From an uncultured Elusimicrobia bacterium (GTDB lineage Bacteria > Elusimicrobiota > Elusimicrobia > UBA1565 > UBA9628): a stretch of DNA of 64,000 nt. The notes below the pieces were generated by a model, which saw only the letters and a program-made list of their open reading frames with translations, was not told the origin of the DNA and did no database searches. Positions 20,876 through 30,477 of the stretch are shown one piece after another. The translations under genes and the position numbers were made by a program. The stretch covers positions 169,179-233,178 of the forward strand of contig CAIKVT010000058.1 of NCBI GenBank assembly GCA_903830945.1, written 5' to 3'. Position 1 is the first letter of the stretch. Each line of letters starts with the position of its first letter.

Positions 20876-22986
20876 TCGGTCTCCTGCTGGCGTCTCTGGT
20901 CTGGTCCGCGGGCCCGGCGGCGGCCGGGCCTTCCGTTGTCTTATCCACTTCAGTCTATGCGCTGCCCGCCCCCCCGGAAACGGGATCGCATCTGGACTTC
21001 AGCGCGGACCACCTCGATTACGACAGAGGCCGAGCGCTCATCCATCTCAAGGGAGATGTGCGCGTCAAGGAATCCACCTGGACGCTCAGGGGCGACGAGC
21101 TCTGGATCGACACCGCCCGGCACCGGGGCCGTTCCGAAGGGTTCCTGTTCATCGACGATGGATCCGGCGCCGTGTCCGGCGCCCCCGGCGACTTCGATTT
21201 CATGGACCATACCGGGGAGCTCTACAACGCCTCGGCCGGCTACGGCGACTGGCGCGTGCACGCCAAGAGCTTGGTCGTAGACGAACAGCGCCGCCTCTAT
21301 TATGGCGGGGCGGATTTTACGAGCTGTAGTTATGTCCCGCCCCACTACCATTTTCATGCCAGCCGCGCGACCGTGGTCCCGGGTGATTACCTCTTCGCCC
21401 ATAACGTGGTCTTCATGCTCGGCAAACTGCCTTTGTTCTACACACCGCTGCTTTACCATTCCCTGGCTGCGACCCACTTCTTGCGCTTCAGGGTCCAGCC
21501 GGGCTACGACCGCCGCAACGGGGTTTTCCTGAAGGGCACCTTGACTACCCAGCATTCGGAGACTTGGCGCAGCAAGTTCTTCTTGGATTATTATGCGAAC
21601 GCTGGGATCGGAGCCGGAGGCGAATTGATCCACCGCGCTGGCGATGACTCTCGCGGCATCCTTTCCGTCTACCATATCAACGAACACCCCACCGACAGCC
21701 CCGACGTAAAGAAGCGCTGGGCCCTCAATGGCGATCTTTACCAGGGCTTCGCCAGCTCCTTCGCTGTTCAGGGCCACCTTCAGGCCCAGTCAGACGCGAA
21801 ATTCAACAATGATTACGCGCGGTCCAGCCTGTTTCCCGTGACTACTTACCTGTCGAACAGCGGCGCCTTGATTTACCGTCTACCCCGAATGACGACGCGC
21901 CTGAGTTACAACCGCCAGGACAACGCCATATCCACGCGCACGTTCGTGAAGGCCATCGAGGATGAGCGGCTCGATGTGAACTCGGCGCAGCTTAGGTTTT
22001 TTGGCTTGCCCTGGCTCAATACCCTTTCTGGTTTTGCGGACAACAACTACACCATCGGGCGTCCTTATCTCCAGAAGACGGTCGGCGGCACTTGGGAGGG
22101 CACGCGCGTTTTCGCGCTGACGCGCCGTATTAGTTTCACGCCGCGCGTGAACTACAACGAGACCTTCTATGATTGGAACAGTGTGGCCAACACCAATGCT
22201 ATCTCCACCATCTTCCATAATTATACGGTGGGCCGTTACACGACCGCGGGCACCCTGCGCCTGAGGACTCTGGCCGGCGACCTGGATGTTACCCAGACCT
22301 ACACGCGGCGTCTGCAGCCTGATTCTTTCTCGGTCGACGCGGCCGCCGTGGACCACGGGGTGGAGGCCAACCTCCTTTCGGCCCTGCAGGCTTTCCGGCC
22401 GAACCGCACCGTGCTGGTGCGGGTGCAGTCCGGCTATGACTTTCGGGTGTTTCAGGACCATGCCGTGGGCTTCCGCGACCGGGTCCAGCCCATCACCACG
22501 GATGTCATCCTCACGCCCCGGCCCTCCTTTAATCTGGCTTTGCGCGACGACTATCAACTTGCCCAAGGCAACCGCAACGTCATATTCAACGGCACCTGGG
22601 GCGACGAGATGGGCACCTTCCTGACCGCGGGCGCGGGCTACAACCTGACCGAAGCCGCTCACTACTATACGAACACCGAGTTCGGCTGGGCCGATTCGAC
22701 GGGCACCCTGCACTTGACCGGGGCTCTGCGCTCCGTGGTCACCAGCCCCGGGGGCGTCGGCGGGCTGCACGCATATTACATCTTCGATAAGGAAGTCTCG
22801 TTGGTCAAGCGCTGGCACGACTTCTACACCAAGCTGACCTGCCGGTTCCGGCCCGGCAACGTGCAGGAGGTCAGCATACGCATCGAGATGAAGTTCGGCG
22901 CTTTCGATGCGGACCGGCAGAAGGTCCACGACTGGGAATCGGAGTGGTTCCCGGAGCGCGCCCATGGGCGAGAGGATAGACCTTAG
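20872..22986 (+). CDS. LptD-like LPS-assembly/organic solvent tolerance protein
   Basis: OstA-like 'ADHLDYDRGRALIHLKGDVRVKE', 'CSYVPPHYHFHASRATVVPGDYLFAHNVVFMLGKLPLFYTP'; C-terminal beta-barrel; TTG start overlapping previous stop. Confidence 0.8.
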   Translation: MIGLLLASLVWSAGPAAAGPSVVLSTSVYALPAPPETGSHLDFSADHLDYDRGRALIHLKGDVRVKESTWTLRGDELWIDTARHRGRSEGFLFIDDGSGAVSGAPGDFDFMDHTGELYNASAGYGDWRVHAKSLVVDEQRRLYYGGADFTSCSYVPPHYHFHASRATVVPGDYLFAHNVVFMLGKLPLFYTPLLYHSLAATHFLRFRVQPGYDRRNGVFLKGTLTTQHSETWRSKFFLDYYANAGIGAGGELIHRAGDDSRGILSVYHINEHPTDSPDVKKRWALNGDLYQGFASSFAVQGHLQAQSDAKFNNDYARSSLFPVTTYLSNSGALIYRLPRMTTRLSYNRQDNAISTRTFVKAIEDERLDVNSAQLRFFGLPWLNTLSGFADNNYTIGRPYLQKTVGGTWEGTRVFALTRRISFTPRVNYNETFYDWNSVANTNAISTIFHNYTVGRYTTAGTLRLRTLAGDLDVTQTYTRRLQPDSFSVDAAAVDHGVEANLLSALQAFRPNRTVLVRVQSGYDFRVFQDHAVGFRDRVQPITTDVILTPRPSFNLALRDDYQLAQGNRNVIFNGTWGDEMGTFLTAGAGYNLTEAAHYYTNTEFGWADSTGTLHLTGALRSVVTSPGGVGGLHAYYIFDKEVSLVKRWHDFYTKLTCRFRPGNVQEVSIRIEMKFGAFDADRQKVHDWESEWFPERAHGREDRP

Positions 22987-23079
22987 GCCGGCCGTCTCCC
23001 AGCGGGCAGCTCAGCGGCGCCAGGGGCGGAAATGCTAGACTGGGGCGCGCTCAGTGAGACGTCATCGTCAAGGGAGCAT

Positions 23080-24048
23080 ATGGCAAGCAAGAAAAGACTT
23101 TGGCTGGTCACAGGCGGCGCCGGATTCATCGGCTCCAACATCGCCTCCGAGCTCGTGCGCCGGGGCGAGCAGGTGCGCGTGCTCGACAACCTCTGCACGG
23201 GCAAACTCGAGCACATGTCCTCATTCCGGGATCGCATCGAGTTCGTCCGGGGCGACATCCGCGACCTGGCCGACTGCCGTCGGGCTGTGAAAGGCGCGGC
23301 TTATGTCATCCACCAAGCCGCGCTGCGTTCGGTGCCAAAGTCCGTGGACAACCCGGTCGTCTCGCACGAGTCAAACTCGACCGGGACCCTGAACATGCTC
23401 ATCTCCGCGCGCGAGGCCAAGGTGGGACGCTTCGTCTACGCCTCATCGAGTTCGGCCTACGGCGACGCCAAGCTTTTTCCGCAGCGGGAGGACCATCTGC
23501 CCCGGCCCGTCTCGCCTTACGCCGCCCAGAAGCTGGCCGGCGAGCATTACGCCATGCTCTTCACCAAGACCTATGGTCTGGAGACCATGAGCCTGCGCTA
23601 CTTCAACGTGTTCGGCCCGCGCCAGGACCCGGAATCGCTCTACTCCGCGGTCATCCCCAAGTTCATGGAGCAGGCCTATCTGGGCGCGCCCCTCGATGTG
23701 CACTGGGACGGCAAGCAGTCCCGGGATTTCACGCACGTCGCCAACGTGGTCGAGGCCAACCTTTTGGCGGCCGTCGCTAAGAAGGGCATCGGCGAGAACT
23801 TCAACATCGCCAATGGCAAGTGCTATTCCCTGCTCGACATCATCCGGGGCATCGAGGGCATCGTGGGTCGGCGCCTGGAGCGTCGGCATCATCCCATGCG
23901 CAAGGGTGACGTGCGCAAGACTTACGCGGACATCTCCAAGGCGCGCAGGCTCCTGGGCTATAAGCCTGTGATGGGGCTTGAGCCGGGACTGCGGGACACC
24001 TGGGACTATTTCGTCGAGCACTACTTCCGTGGTCGTAAGGCCGCCTAG
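23080..24048 (+). CDS. NAD-dependent epimerase (extended SDR, UDP-sugar 4-epimerase type)
   Basis: 'LVTGGAGFIGSNIASELVRRG', 'YASSSSAYGD', 'SPYAAQKLAGE'; ATG at 23080. Confidence 0.9.
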   Translation: MASKKRLWLVTGGAGFIGSNIASELVRRGEQVRVLDNLCTGKLEHMSSFRDRIEFVRGDIRDLADCRRAVKGAAYVIHQAALRSVPKSVDNPVVSHESNSTGTLNMLISAREAKVGRFVYASSSSAYGDAKLFPQREDHLPRPVSPYAAQKLAGEHYAMLFTKTYGLETMSLRYFNVFGPRQDPESLYSAVIPKFMEQAYLGAPLDVHWDGKQSRDFTHVANVVEANLLAAVAKKGIGENFNIANGKCYSLLDIIRGIEGIVGRRLERRHHPMRKGDVRKTYADISKARRLLGYKPVMGLEPGLRDTWDYFVEHYFRGRKAA

Positions 24049-25071
24049 ATGCGCCTCCTGGTCACCGGCGGGCTGGGCTTCATCGGCTCGAATTTCATCC
24101 GGCACATGCTCGCCGCCGACCGCCGGGTCCGCATCGTCAACCTCGACCTGCGCACCTACGCGGGCAACCCGGCCAGCTTGGTCGACTTATCCCGCAATCC
24201 CCGGTACCGTTGGGCCAGGGGCGATATCGCGGACCCCAAGGTCGTGGATCGGTGCATGAAGGGCGCCGAGGCCGTGGTCCATTTCGCGGCCGAGACCCAC
24301 GTGGATCGGTCCATCCTGGACGCCGCGGTCTTCCTGCGCACCAACGTCATCGGCACTCAGGTCCTCTTGGACGCGGCCCTGCGCCATAAGGTCGGCCGCT
24401 TCGTGCACGTGAGCACCGATGAGGTCTACGGCAGCGTGGCTCGCGGGTTCTCCCGGGAGGGGGACCGGCTGGAACCCAACAGCCCTTACGCCGCCTCGAA
24501 GGCCGCTTCGGACTTGTTGGTGCGGTCCTATGTGGTGACCCACGGCCTGCCCGCTCTCGTGACCCGGGCCTCGAATAATTTCGGACCTTATCAGTATCCG
24601 GAGAAGGCCTTGCCGCTGATGATCACCAACTGGATGGACGCAGCGCCCTTTCCCCTCTATGGCGATGGCCGCAATGTCCGGGATTGGCTCTTCGTCCTCG
24701 ACCATGCCCGGGCCCTCGAGCTGGTCTTGCGCCGCGGCCGGTTGGGAGAGGTCTACAACATCGGTGGGACCCATTCCTGCTCGAATCGGGAGCTCATCGA
24801 GAGAGTCAGGGTGCTCATGGGCGTGGGGCCGGAGCTCGTGCGCCGCGTCCCGGACCGCCCGGGGCATGACCGGCGCTATGCCCTGGACTGCGCCAAGCTT
24901 AAGAGCCTGGGCTTCCGGCATGCCTACGGGTTCACCGAAGCTCTTCAGGCAACCGTGGACTGGTACCGGGGCAACGAGGCGTGGTGGCGGCCGCTCAAGA
25001 AAGGCGGCGTTTACCGCCGATACTACAGCCGGCAGTACGCGGCGAGGCTCAAGGGGAGGACCTCCAAATGA
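24049..25071 (+). CDS. rfbB: dTDP-glucose 4,6-dehydratase-like SDR
   Basis: 'LLVTGGLGFIGSNFIRHML', 'AETHVDRSI', 'VSTDEVYGS', 'SPYAASKAASDLLVRSY', 'TRASNNFGPYQYPEKALPLMI'. Confidence 0.9.
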   Translation: MRLLVTGGLGFIGSNFIRHMLAADRRVRIVNLDLRTYAGNPASLVDLSRNPRYRWARGDIADPKVVDRCMKGAEAVVHFAAETHVDRSILDAAVFLRTNVIGTQVLLDAALRHKVGRFVHVSTDEVYGSVARGFSREGDRLEPNSPYAASKAASDLLVRSYVVTHGLPALVTRASNNFGPYQYPEKALPLMITNWMDAAPFPLYGDGRNVRDWLFVLDHARALELVLRRGRLGEVYNIGGTHSCSNRELIERVRVLMGVGPELVRRVPDRPGHDRRYALDCAKLKSLGFRHAYGFTEALQATVDWYRGNEAWWRPLKKGGVYRRYYSRQYAARLKGRTSK

Positions 25072-25664
25072 AGCGGGCGCGAGTCAATGCCGCCCATCGG
25101 CCGGCGGCCCCCCTGCACTGGGGGCAGGCGGGAGGCTGGATCGAGGCCGTTGTCGGCTCCATGTTCTCGGGAAAGACCCAGGAGCTCATCCGGCGCCTGC
25201 GGCTGGCGACCATCGCGCGCCAGAAGGTCCAGGTGTTCAACCACGCCCTGGACACCCGCTATGCCAAGGACCACATCGTGTCCCACGATTCTTCCAAGAC
25301 CCCGTCCCGGGCCGTGGCCAAGGCGAAGGACATCCTGGATTTAGTCGATCCGGACACCCAGGTCGTGGGCATCGATGAGGTTCAGTTCTTCGACGATGCG
25401 ATCATCGGCGTCTGCGAGACGTTAGCCGACCAGGGCCGACGCGTCATCGTGGCGGGCTTGGACCAGGACTATCGCGGCGCACCTTTTCCCGTCACCAGCC
25501 AGCTCATGGGCGTAGCCGAGTTCGTGACCAAGAATCTAGCCATCTGTTCGGTCTGCGGCAGTCCGGCCAACCGGTCCCAGCGCCTCTCTAACACCAAAAA
25601 GCTTATCGAGGTTGGCACCGGGGACAAGTACGAGGCCCGGTGCCGGGCCTGCTTCCGGCGTTAA
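25068..25664 (+). CDS. tdk: Thymidine kinase (type II)
   Basis: 'GWIEAVVGSMFSGKTQELIRRLR', 'VVGIDEVQFFDD', Cys zinc motif 'CSVCGSPA...CRACF'. Confidence 0.93.
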   Translation: MKRARVNAAHRPAAPLHWGQAGGWIEAVVGSMFSGKTQELIRRLRLATIARQKVQVFNHALDTRYAKDHIVSHDSSKTPSRAVAKAKDILDLVDPDTQVVGIDEVQFFDDAIIGVCETLADQGRRVIVAGLDQDYRGAPFPVTSQLMGVAEFVTKNLAICSVCGSPANRSQRLSNTKKLIEVGTGDKYEARCRACFRR

Positions 25665-25679
25665 CCCACCAAGGATGCC

Positions 25680-25714
25680 AAAGACGGGCGAGGGTTCGCC
25701 CGTCTTTGTTTTTT
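25680..25714 (+). terminator. Rho-independent terminator after tdk
   Basis: Perfect 12-bp stem AAAGACGGGCGA-GGGT-TCGCCCGTCTTT followed by T-rich tract. Confidence 0.92.
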
Positions 25715-25740
25715 CGCGACGTGCTGCCCGATGACTGACC

Positions 25741-26205
25741 TTACTGCGGAAGCCAGGGGGCGGGAACAGTCCCGCTCCATGTGCTGGCGGAGCCCTGCGT
25801 GTGCGCCATGGTGATGGTATAGCCGCTTGAAGCGCCGCAGGTGGTACTGAAGGCCGTGCCAGTACGGGTCATGGTTATGGTATACGCGGCCCCGGCTACT
25901 GTCACCGCCCCCGTGAAATACTTCATGCCTTGACATGCGGTGTCGAACGGATTGGTGGTGGCGCTCCCCGGGGTTGCCGAGATATCAGTCCCTGCCCCAT
26001 ATGTGCCGCTACCGAGTGCATATCTCTCCTCGGCGCCTTTCAGTGCGTCGATGCAGGCTGTCGCTTCGACAAAATGGCCCTTTTCGATGACCCCGAAATA
26101 CTGGGGGACGGCGACAGCGGCCAGGATGCCGACGATGAGTACGACGACCAGCAACTCGATGAGTGTGAACCCTTGCGAGTGTTTCCTGAGCATTTTCTTC
26201 ATCAT
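25741..26205 (-). CDS. Type IV pilin-like prepilin
   Basis: Prepilin motif 'QGFTLIELLVVVLIVGILAAVAVPQY'; ATG at 26205 preferred over the longer ORF start. Confidence 0.88.
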   Translation of the reverse strand: MMKKMLRKHSQGFTLIELLVVVLIVGILAAVAVPQYFGVIEKGHFVEATACIDALKGAEERYALGSGTYGAGTDISATPGSATTNPFDTACQGMKYFTGAVTVAGAAYTITMTRTGTAFSTTCGASSGYTITMAHTQGSASTWSGTVPAPWLPQ

Positions 26206-26258
26206 ATTATCTCCTTGATTGATTCCGTGTCGCGATTTTCTTGCGCAGTCATGATGTT

Positions 26259-26690
26259 CTAAGGGTGCCAGCTGGCAGGTGCGGTGCCGCCCCAAACGCC
26301 TGCGTTCGTCATGGTGACGGTATAGCCGGACGAAGCGCCGCTGGCGGTGCTGAAAGACGAGCTATTGCGGGTCATGGTCACTGTATAAGTCGCACCACTT
26401 GCCGCTACAGACCCGATAAAATACTGGAGGGTCCCACAGCCGATCGGGATCTCGGCGGCGACTTGGACATCCGCGACATTCGAGTAATTGCCGCCGTTTC
26501 TCATGGAATACTGCTCTTCTCCAGTTCGGATGTTGCCGATGCAGTTCGTGGCCTCGCTGTCGTGGGCTTTTTCGATGACCCCGAAGTACTGGGGGACGGC
26601 GACAGCGGCCAGGATGCCGACGATGAGCACGACGACCAGCAACTCGATGAGCGTGAACCCTTGCCGTCGTCCCCGGGGGGTGTCTTTCAT
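26259..26690 (-). CDS. Type IV pilin-like prepilin (paralogue of 25741..26205)
   Basis: 'RQGFTLIELLVVVLIVGILAAVAVPQYFGVIEK'. Confidence 0.88.
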   Translation of the reverse strand: MKDTPRGRRQGFTLIELLVVVLIVGILAAVAVPQYFGVIEKAHDSEATNCIGNIRTGEEQYSMRNGGNYSNVADVQVAAEIPIGCGTLQYFIGSVAASGATYTVTMTRNSSSFSTASGASSGYTVTMTNAGVWGGTAPASWHP

Positions 26691-26782
26691 GGTCTTAGCC
26701 TAGTAAAAGTATAGCGCATTCATGTGAACCTTGCGTGAATGGGCTATGTGCAAAATGTGATTTGATATAATGAAAAACAAGT

Positions 26783-27469
26783 ATGCCTAAGGTGCTCATC
26801 GTCGAGGACGACCCCCTCATCGTGGCCGCGGTCGAGAAGATCCTGACCTTGGGGGACGCATTCACTCTCGAGCACGTCGCCGTCCCTGACCTGGCCTTGC
26901 CCGCCGCGATCCGTCTGCGTCCGGACCTCATCCTGCTCGACATCCGCCTGCCCGGAGGCGACGGCCGGGAGGTGCTCAAGGCGCTCAAGGACAACGCGGC
27001 CACCCGCGCCGTCCCGGTCATCTTCCTGACGGGGCTGGCCAGCGAGGGCGACAAGGTCATGGGCCTTAATCTCGGCGCGGATGATTATGTGGCCAAGCCT
27101 TTCGGCGCCATGGAACTCCTGGCGCGCATCCAGAGCGTGCTCAGGCGCAGCCGGCCCGAGGCCCGCCGTGGGTGGATCGCCGTCTCCGGGGTGCGCCTGG
27201 ATTGGGACAACCGCAGCGTTTCCGTGGATGGCCGGCCCTTGCGGCTGCAGCCTAAGGAGTTCGAGGTGCTTTATCTTCTGGCCGCTAAGCGCGGCCGGGC
27301 CTTGAGCCGCAGATATCTCATCGAGAACACCTCCTCCTATGGGACGGAGGTGGCCACCCGCAGTTTGGACACGCACATTAAGAACATCCGCAAGAAGCTC
27401 GGCAAGAGGGGGCTCTTGATCGAGACCGTGCCTAAGTTCGGCTATCGTTTCAAGGCCGCGCATGTCTGA
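26783..27469 (+). CDS. OmpR-family response regulator
   Basis: Receiver 'VLIVEDDPLIV...LILLDIRLPGGDG...LTGLASEGDKVMG...DDYVAKPF' and winged-helix C-terminus. Confidence 0.93.
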   Translation: MPKVLIVEDDPLIVAAVEKILTLGDAFTLEHVAVPDLALPAAIRLRPDLILLDIRLPGGDGREVLKALKDNAATRAVPVIFLTGLASEGDKVMGLNLGADDYVAKPFGAMELLARIQSVLRRSRPEARRGWIAVSGVRLDWDNRSVSVDGRPLRLQPKEFEVLYLLAAKRGRALSRRYLIENTSSYGTEVATRSLDTHIKNIRKKLGKRGLLIETVPKFGYRFKAAHV

Positions 27470-28712
27470 AGCCGGCACGGGGCGGCGCGCCGTCTATTTC
27501 GCTTTCCAAGGCCTGTTCGTGGCCGTGCTGCTGCTTATCTTCCTCTACCAATACCACAGTCTGGCCGGCTGGGCGAGCAGGTTCCTGTTCCTGACGGCGG
27601 TGGCCGGGTCGTCGCTGGTCTTCCTGCAACTGGCGTCGGCAGCGATCCTGGGGAACTGGTACTTTCAGGTGGGTCTCTTCATGGGCGACGCGGCTCTTGC
27701 CTCCCTTATACTTCATTGGACGCAGCGCGGCTCGGATCTCTATCTTATCTACTTTCTCATCATTTTTGGCACCGCTCTCATGCGCAGCCTGACCCAGAGT
27801 CTGGTCGTGGCTGTGGTGACCTCGGGCCTGTATTTGGTCTCGGCCTGGCATCCTCCGCAGGGGTGGCCCCATGAGGCGGGCTTCTGGCTGCGCCTAAACT
27901 TTCTATGGGTGTCGTCGGCCCTGCTGGCCATACTTTCCCGCGACAGTCGGCAGGCCCAAGGCGAGGTCGAACGCAGACATCAGGACCGTCTGGTGCAGTA
28001 CGAGAGGCTGGCCGCCCTGGGCCAGCTCGCTGGAGAGGTGGCGCACCGCATCAAAGGGCCGCTGACCACCATTACGGTCAACGCGGAGGTCCTAGCCCAG
28101 CGCGGCCATCGCACGCCGGTTGAGCTCAAGGAGCTGGCCCAGATCCGCGACGAGGTCGGCCACTGCCGGGATATCCTCAAGAGCCTTTTGGACCTGGGGC
28201 GTATCGAGGAGATGGACCACGCGCGCTTCGATCTGCGCGAGTCCTTGCGGAGCGCGCTCGATGCTCTGGCCGCGCGCCTTCAGCAGAAGCGCGTTCGTCT
28301 GGCAGTATCCCTAGAGGAGCCCTTGCCGGTGGAAGGTGACGCCGTACTGATGCAGGAGGCGATCCTCGCGCTGCTCCATAACGCCGCCGACGCGGTCTCC
28401 GCCGGCGGTCGTGTCCGCGTGACGGCGCGGGTCGCCTCCGGGAAGTTCGGCTGGCGCGGCTTGTCCTGGCAGCCGAGCTTCTGCGAGGTGATTGTCGCAG
28501 ACGACGGCCGGGGCATCCAGACGGCCGACTTGGAGCGCATCTTTGAGCCTTTCTTCACCACCAAGGGAAAAGACGGCAGCGGGCTGGGTTTGTCGGCCGC
28601 TTTGCGCGTGCTGCAGAAGCACGGCGGGTCCATCGAAGCCTTCAGCGACGGGCCCGGCCGGGGCGCTCGGTTCACCTTGATGCTGCCCCGGGCTACTGGA
28701 TCAGAGCGGTGA
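27462..28712 (+). CDS. Membrane sensor histidine kinase
   Basis: N-terminal TM helices, H-box 'LAGEVAHRIKGPLTTITVNAEVL', 'ADDGRGI', 'GLGLSAA'; overlaps the response-regulator gene. Confidence 0.92.
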   Translation: MSEAGTGRRAVYFAFQGLFVAVLLLIFLYQYHSLAGWASRFLFLTAVAGSSLVFLQLASAAILGNWYFQVGLFMGDAALASLILHWTQRGSDLYLIYFLIIFGTALMRSLTQSLVVAVVTSGLYLVSAWHPPQGWPHEAGFWLRLNFLWVSSALLAILSRDSRQAQGEVERRHQDRLVQYERLAALGQLAGEVAHRIKGPLTTITVNAEVLAQRGHRTPVELKELAQIRDEVGHCRDILKSLLDLGRIEEMDHARFDLRESLRSALDALAARLQQKRVRLAVSLEEPLPVEGDAVLMQEAILALLHNAADAVSAGGRVRVTARVASGKFGWRGLSWQPSFCEVIVADDGRGIQTADLERIFEPFFTTKGKDGSGLGLSAALRVLQKHGGSIEAFSDGPGRGARFTLMLPRATGSER

Positions 28713-29196
28713 GGACGCGCAGCGTCTCTTGGACGACCTCGTCCGGACTGGTGAAGGTCTTCTGCTTCCGGTCGCTGGGTTTGAGCGCGGCGCGCAGGAT
28801 CGATTCCCCGGTTTCGGTGTCGACGATGGTGATCGAGGCCGCGCTCCAGTTTGGAGTCATGCTGCCGATGATGACCGCGTCGGCGGAGGCCTTGACGCGG
28901 AGGAACTCCAGAGCCTCGATGGTCACTCCGAAGTCCCGGTCCGGTTTGTGCTCTCTGAGGATATCCTCGACCATTTTTAAGTCCGCGCCGCCGTGCAGTA
29001 TGCGCCGTAGTCCGCTGTCGATGCCCTCTGTGATGAGGCGTCCCTGGCCGCGGCTGTCGGTGAAGGGCGCTACGCCGATGTGCTGGTAGCGCGAGAAATT
29101 GACCGCTGAATCATTTTCGACGCGGGTGCCCGGATGGGCGCAGCCGAGACAGACGGCTGCCAGCAAAAGTCCCCAGTTGAGCGGATTGTCTCTCAC
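28693..29196 (-). CDS. Putative lipoprotein (GNA1162/CsgG-like fold suspected)
   Basis: Lipobox 'LLAAVCLGCAH'; 'YQHIGVAPFTDSRG', 'ADAVIIGSMTPNWSAASITIVDTETGESILRA'. Confidence 0.65.
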   Translation of the reverse strand: MRDNPLNWGLLLAAVCLGCAHPGTRVENDSAVNFSRYQHIGVAPFTDSRGQGRLITEGIDSGLRRILHGGADLKMVEDILREHKPDRDFGVTIEALEFLRVKASADAVIIGSMTPNWSAASITIVDTETGESILRAALKPSDRKQKTFTSPDEVVQETLRVLTALIQ

Positions 29197-29199
29197 GCG

Positions 29200-30477
29200 C
29201 TAGTCCGACCAGGTCGGGGTGGAGGTATTGCCCGGGATGTCGGCCAAGCGGTGCGGCGCGGAGCCGTCCGCGTCCATGACGAAAAGTTCTCCGCGTCCGT
29301 TGCGTGTGCTGGTGAAGGCGAGGTAGCGGCCATCCGGGGACCATCCCGGGTTCTCGTTGGCGCCCTCGCCGTGCGTGAGCTGGCGGATCTGGTTGCCGGT
29401 GATGTCTACGAGGAATATATCCATTTTGTCCTTGTTGTGGGCGCGGCCCGCGAAGGCGATCCATTCGCCCGTGGGGGACCATGATGGAGAGTCGCACCAG
29501 TTGAGGTTGGTGAGCCGTCTGACCCGCTGGGTGGTCATGTCGAGGATGTGGATCTGGGGGTTGCCGGAACGGTCGGATACGAAGGCCACCTGGACGGCAT
29601 CCGGCGAGAAGGTCGGGGAGCTGTCGGCGCCGAAATGCTGGGTGAGCCTAGAGACGGAGCCGTCGGTCAGGCTCTTGACGTAGAGGTTGGGGCTCTTCTG
29701 GCGCGAAAGGGTCATGAGCAGCTGGGTGCCGTCCGGCGAATAGCCTCCGGCGATGTTTAGGCCCTGGTCGGCGGAAAGGGATTCGATTTTCCCGGTGGCC
29801 AGGTCCATGCGGAAGAGGTCGGGGTTGCCGTCTTTGTAGCTGGTGAAGACCAGGGCCTTGCGGTCGGGCGAGAATCGGGGCAGAAGGGAGATGGAGCCGT
29901 AGGTCGTGAGCTTGCGGCGGTTGGCCCCGTCGTAGTCCATCAGGGAGATTTCTTTGTGGCCGGTGGAGTCGTTGGCGAAGGCGATCATGGTGTGGGCGAC
30001 GCCGTTCTTGCCGGTCAGGGTCAGGACCAGGTCGTCGGCCAAACGATGAGCCAGCGAGCGGGGGAATGCCGCCCCCTGGCGGTAATAGCGCTCGAACAGG
30101 GTTTCGCCGGAGCCGAGGTCCACCAGCTGGGCGGAAAGGGACAGCTTGGCGCCGTTGCCGACCTTGGCCACAAGCAGGCAGCCGGCCAGGCGCGCCTTCC
30201 ACGGGGGCACGATGTCCTTGAGGTTGGCGCCGTCGAAGTGCGGGCCGTCCTCCAAGACGGTGAACGACCGCGAAGATAGCAGGTCGTCGCGCGTCACGGC
30301 GCGCAGTTCCTTGGCCAACAGCGCGTCGGCGCCGCGCTGGGGATCCTCGGCGATGAATGGTGGCAGAGCCAGGGCGATGGCGCGAGCCGCGTCCGTACGG
30401 CCGGCCAGGCTGATGTGGACTTCCGGCGCCGCGGCGCCCAGCGCGGCCAGGGCCAAGCTCAGGCCCAGCGCGGTCAC
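29200..30477 (-). CDS. tolB: TolB-like beta-propeller periplasmic protein
   Basis: TolB_N region plus repeated 'SPDGxxLxFTS' propeller motifs; followed by cpoB- and pal-like genes. Confidence 0.88.
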   Translation of the reverse strand: MTALGLSLALAALGAAAPEVHISLAGRTDAARAIALALPPFIAEDPQRGADALLAKELRAVTRDDLLSSRSFTVLEDGPHFDGANLKDIVPPWKARLAGCLLVAKVGNGAKLSLSAQLVDLGSGETLFERYYRQGAAFPRSLAHRLADDLVLTLTGKNGVAHTMIAFANDSTGHKEISLMDYDGANRRKLTTYGSISLLPRFSPDRKALVFTSYKDGNPDLFRMDLATGKIESLSADQGLNIAGGYSPDGTQLLMTLSRQKSPNLYVKSLTDGSVSRLTQHFGADSSPTFSPDAVQVAFVSDRSGNPQIHILDMTTQRVRRLTNLNWCDSPSWSPTGEWIAFAGRAHNKDKMDIFLVDITGNQIRQLTHGEGANENPGWSPDGRYLAFTSTRNGRGELFVMDADGSAPHRLADIPGNTSTPTWSD

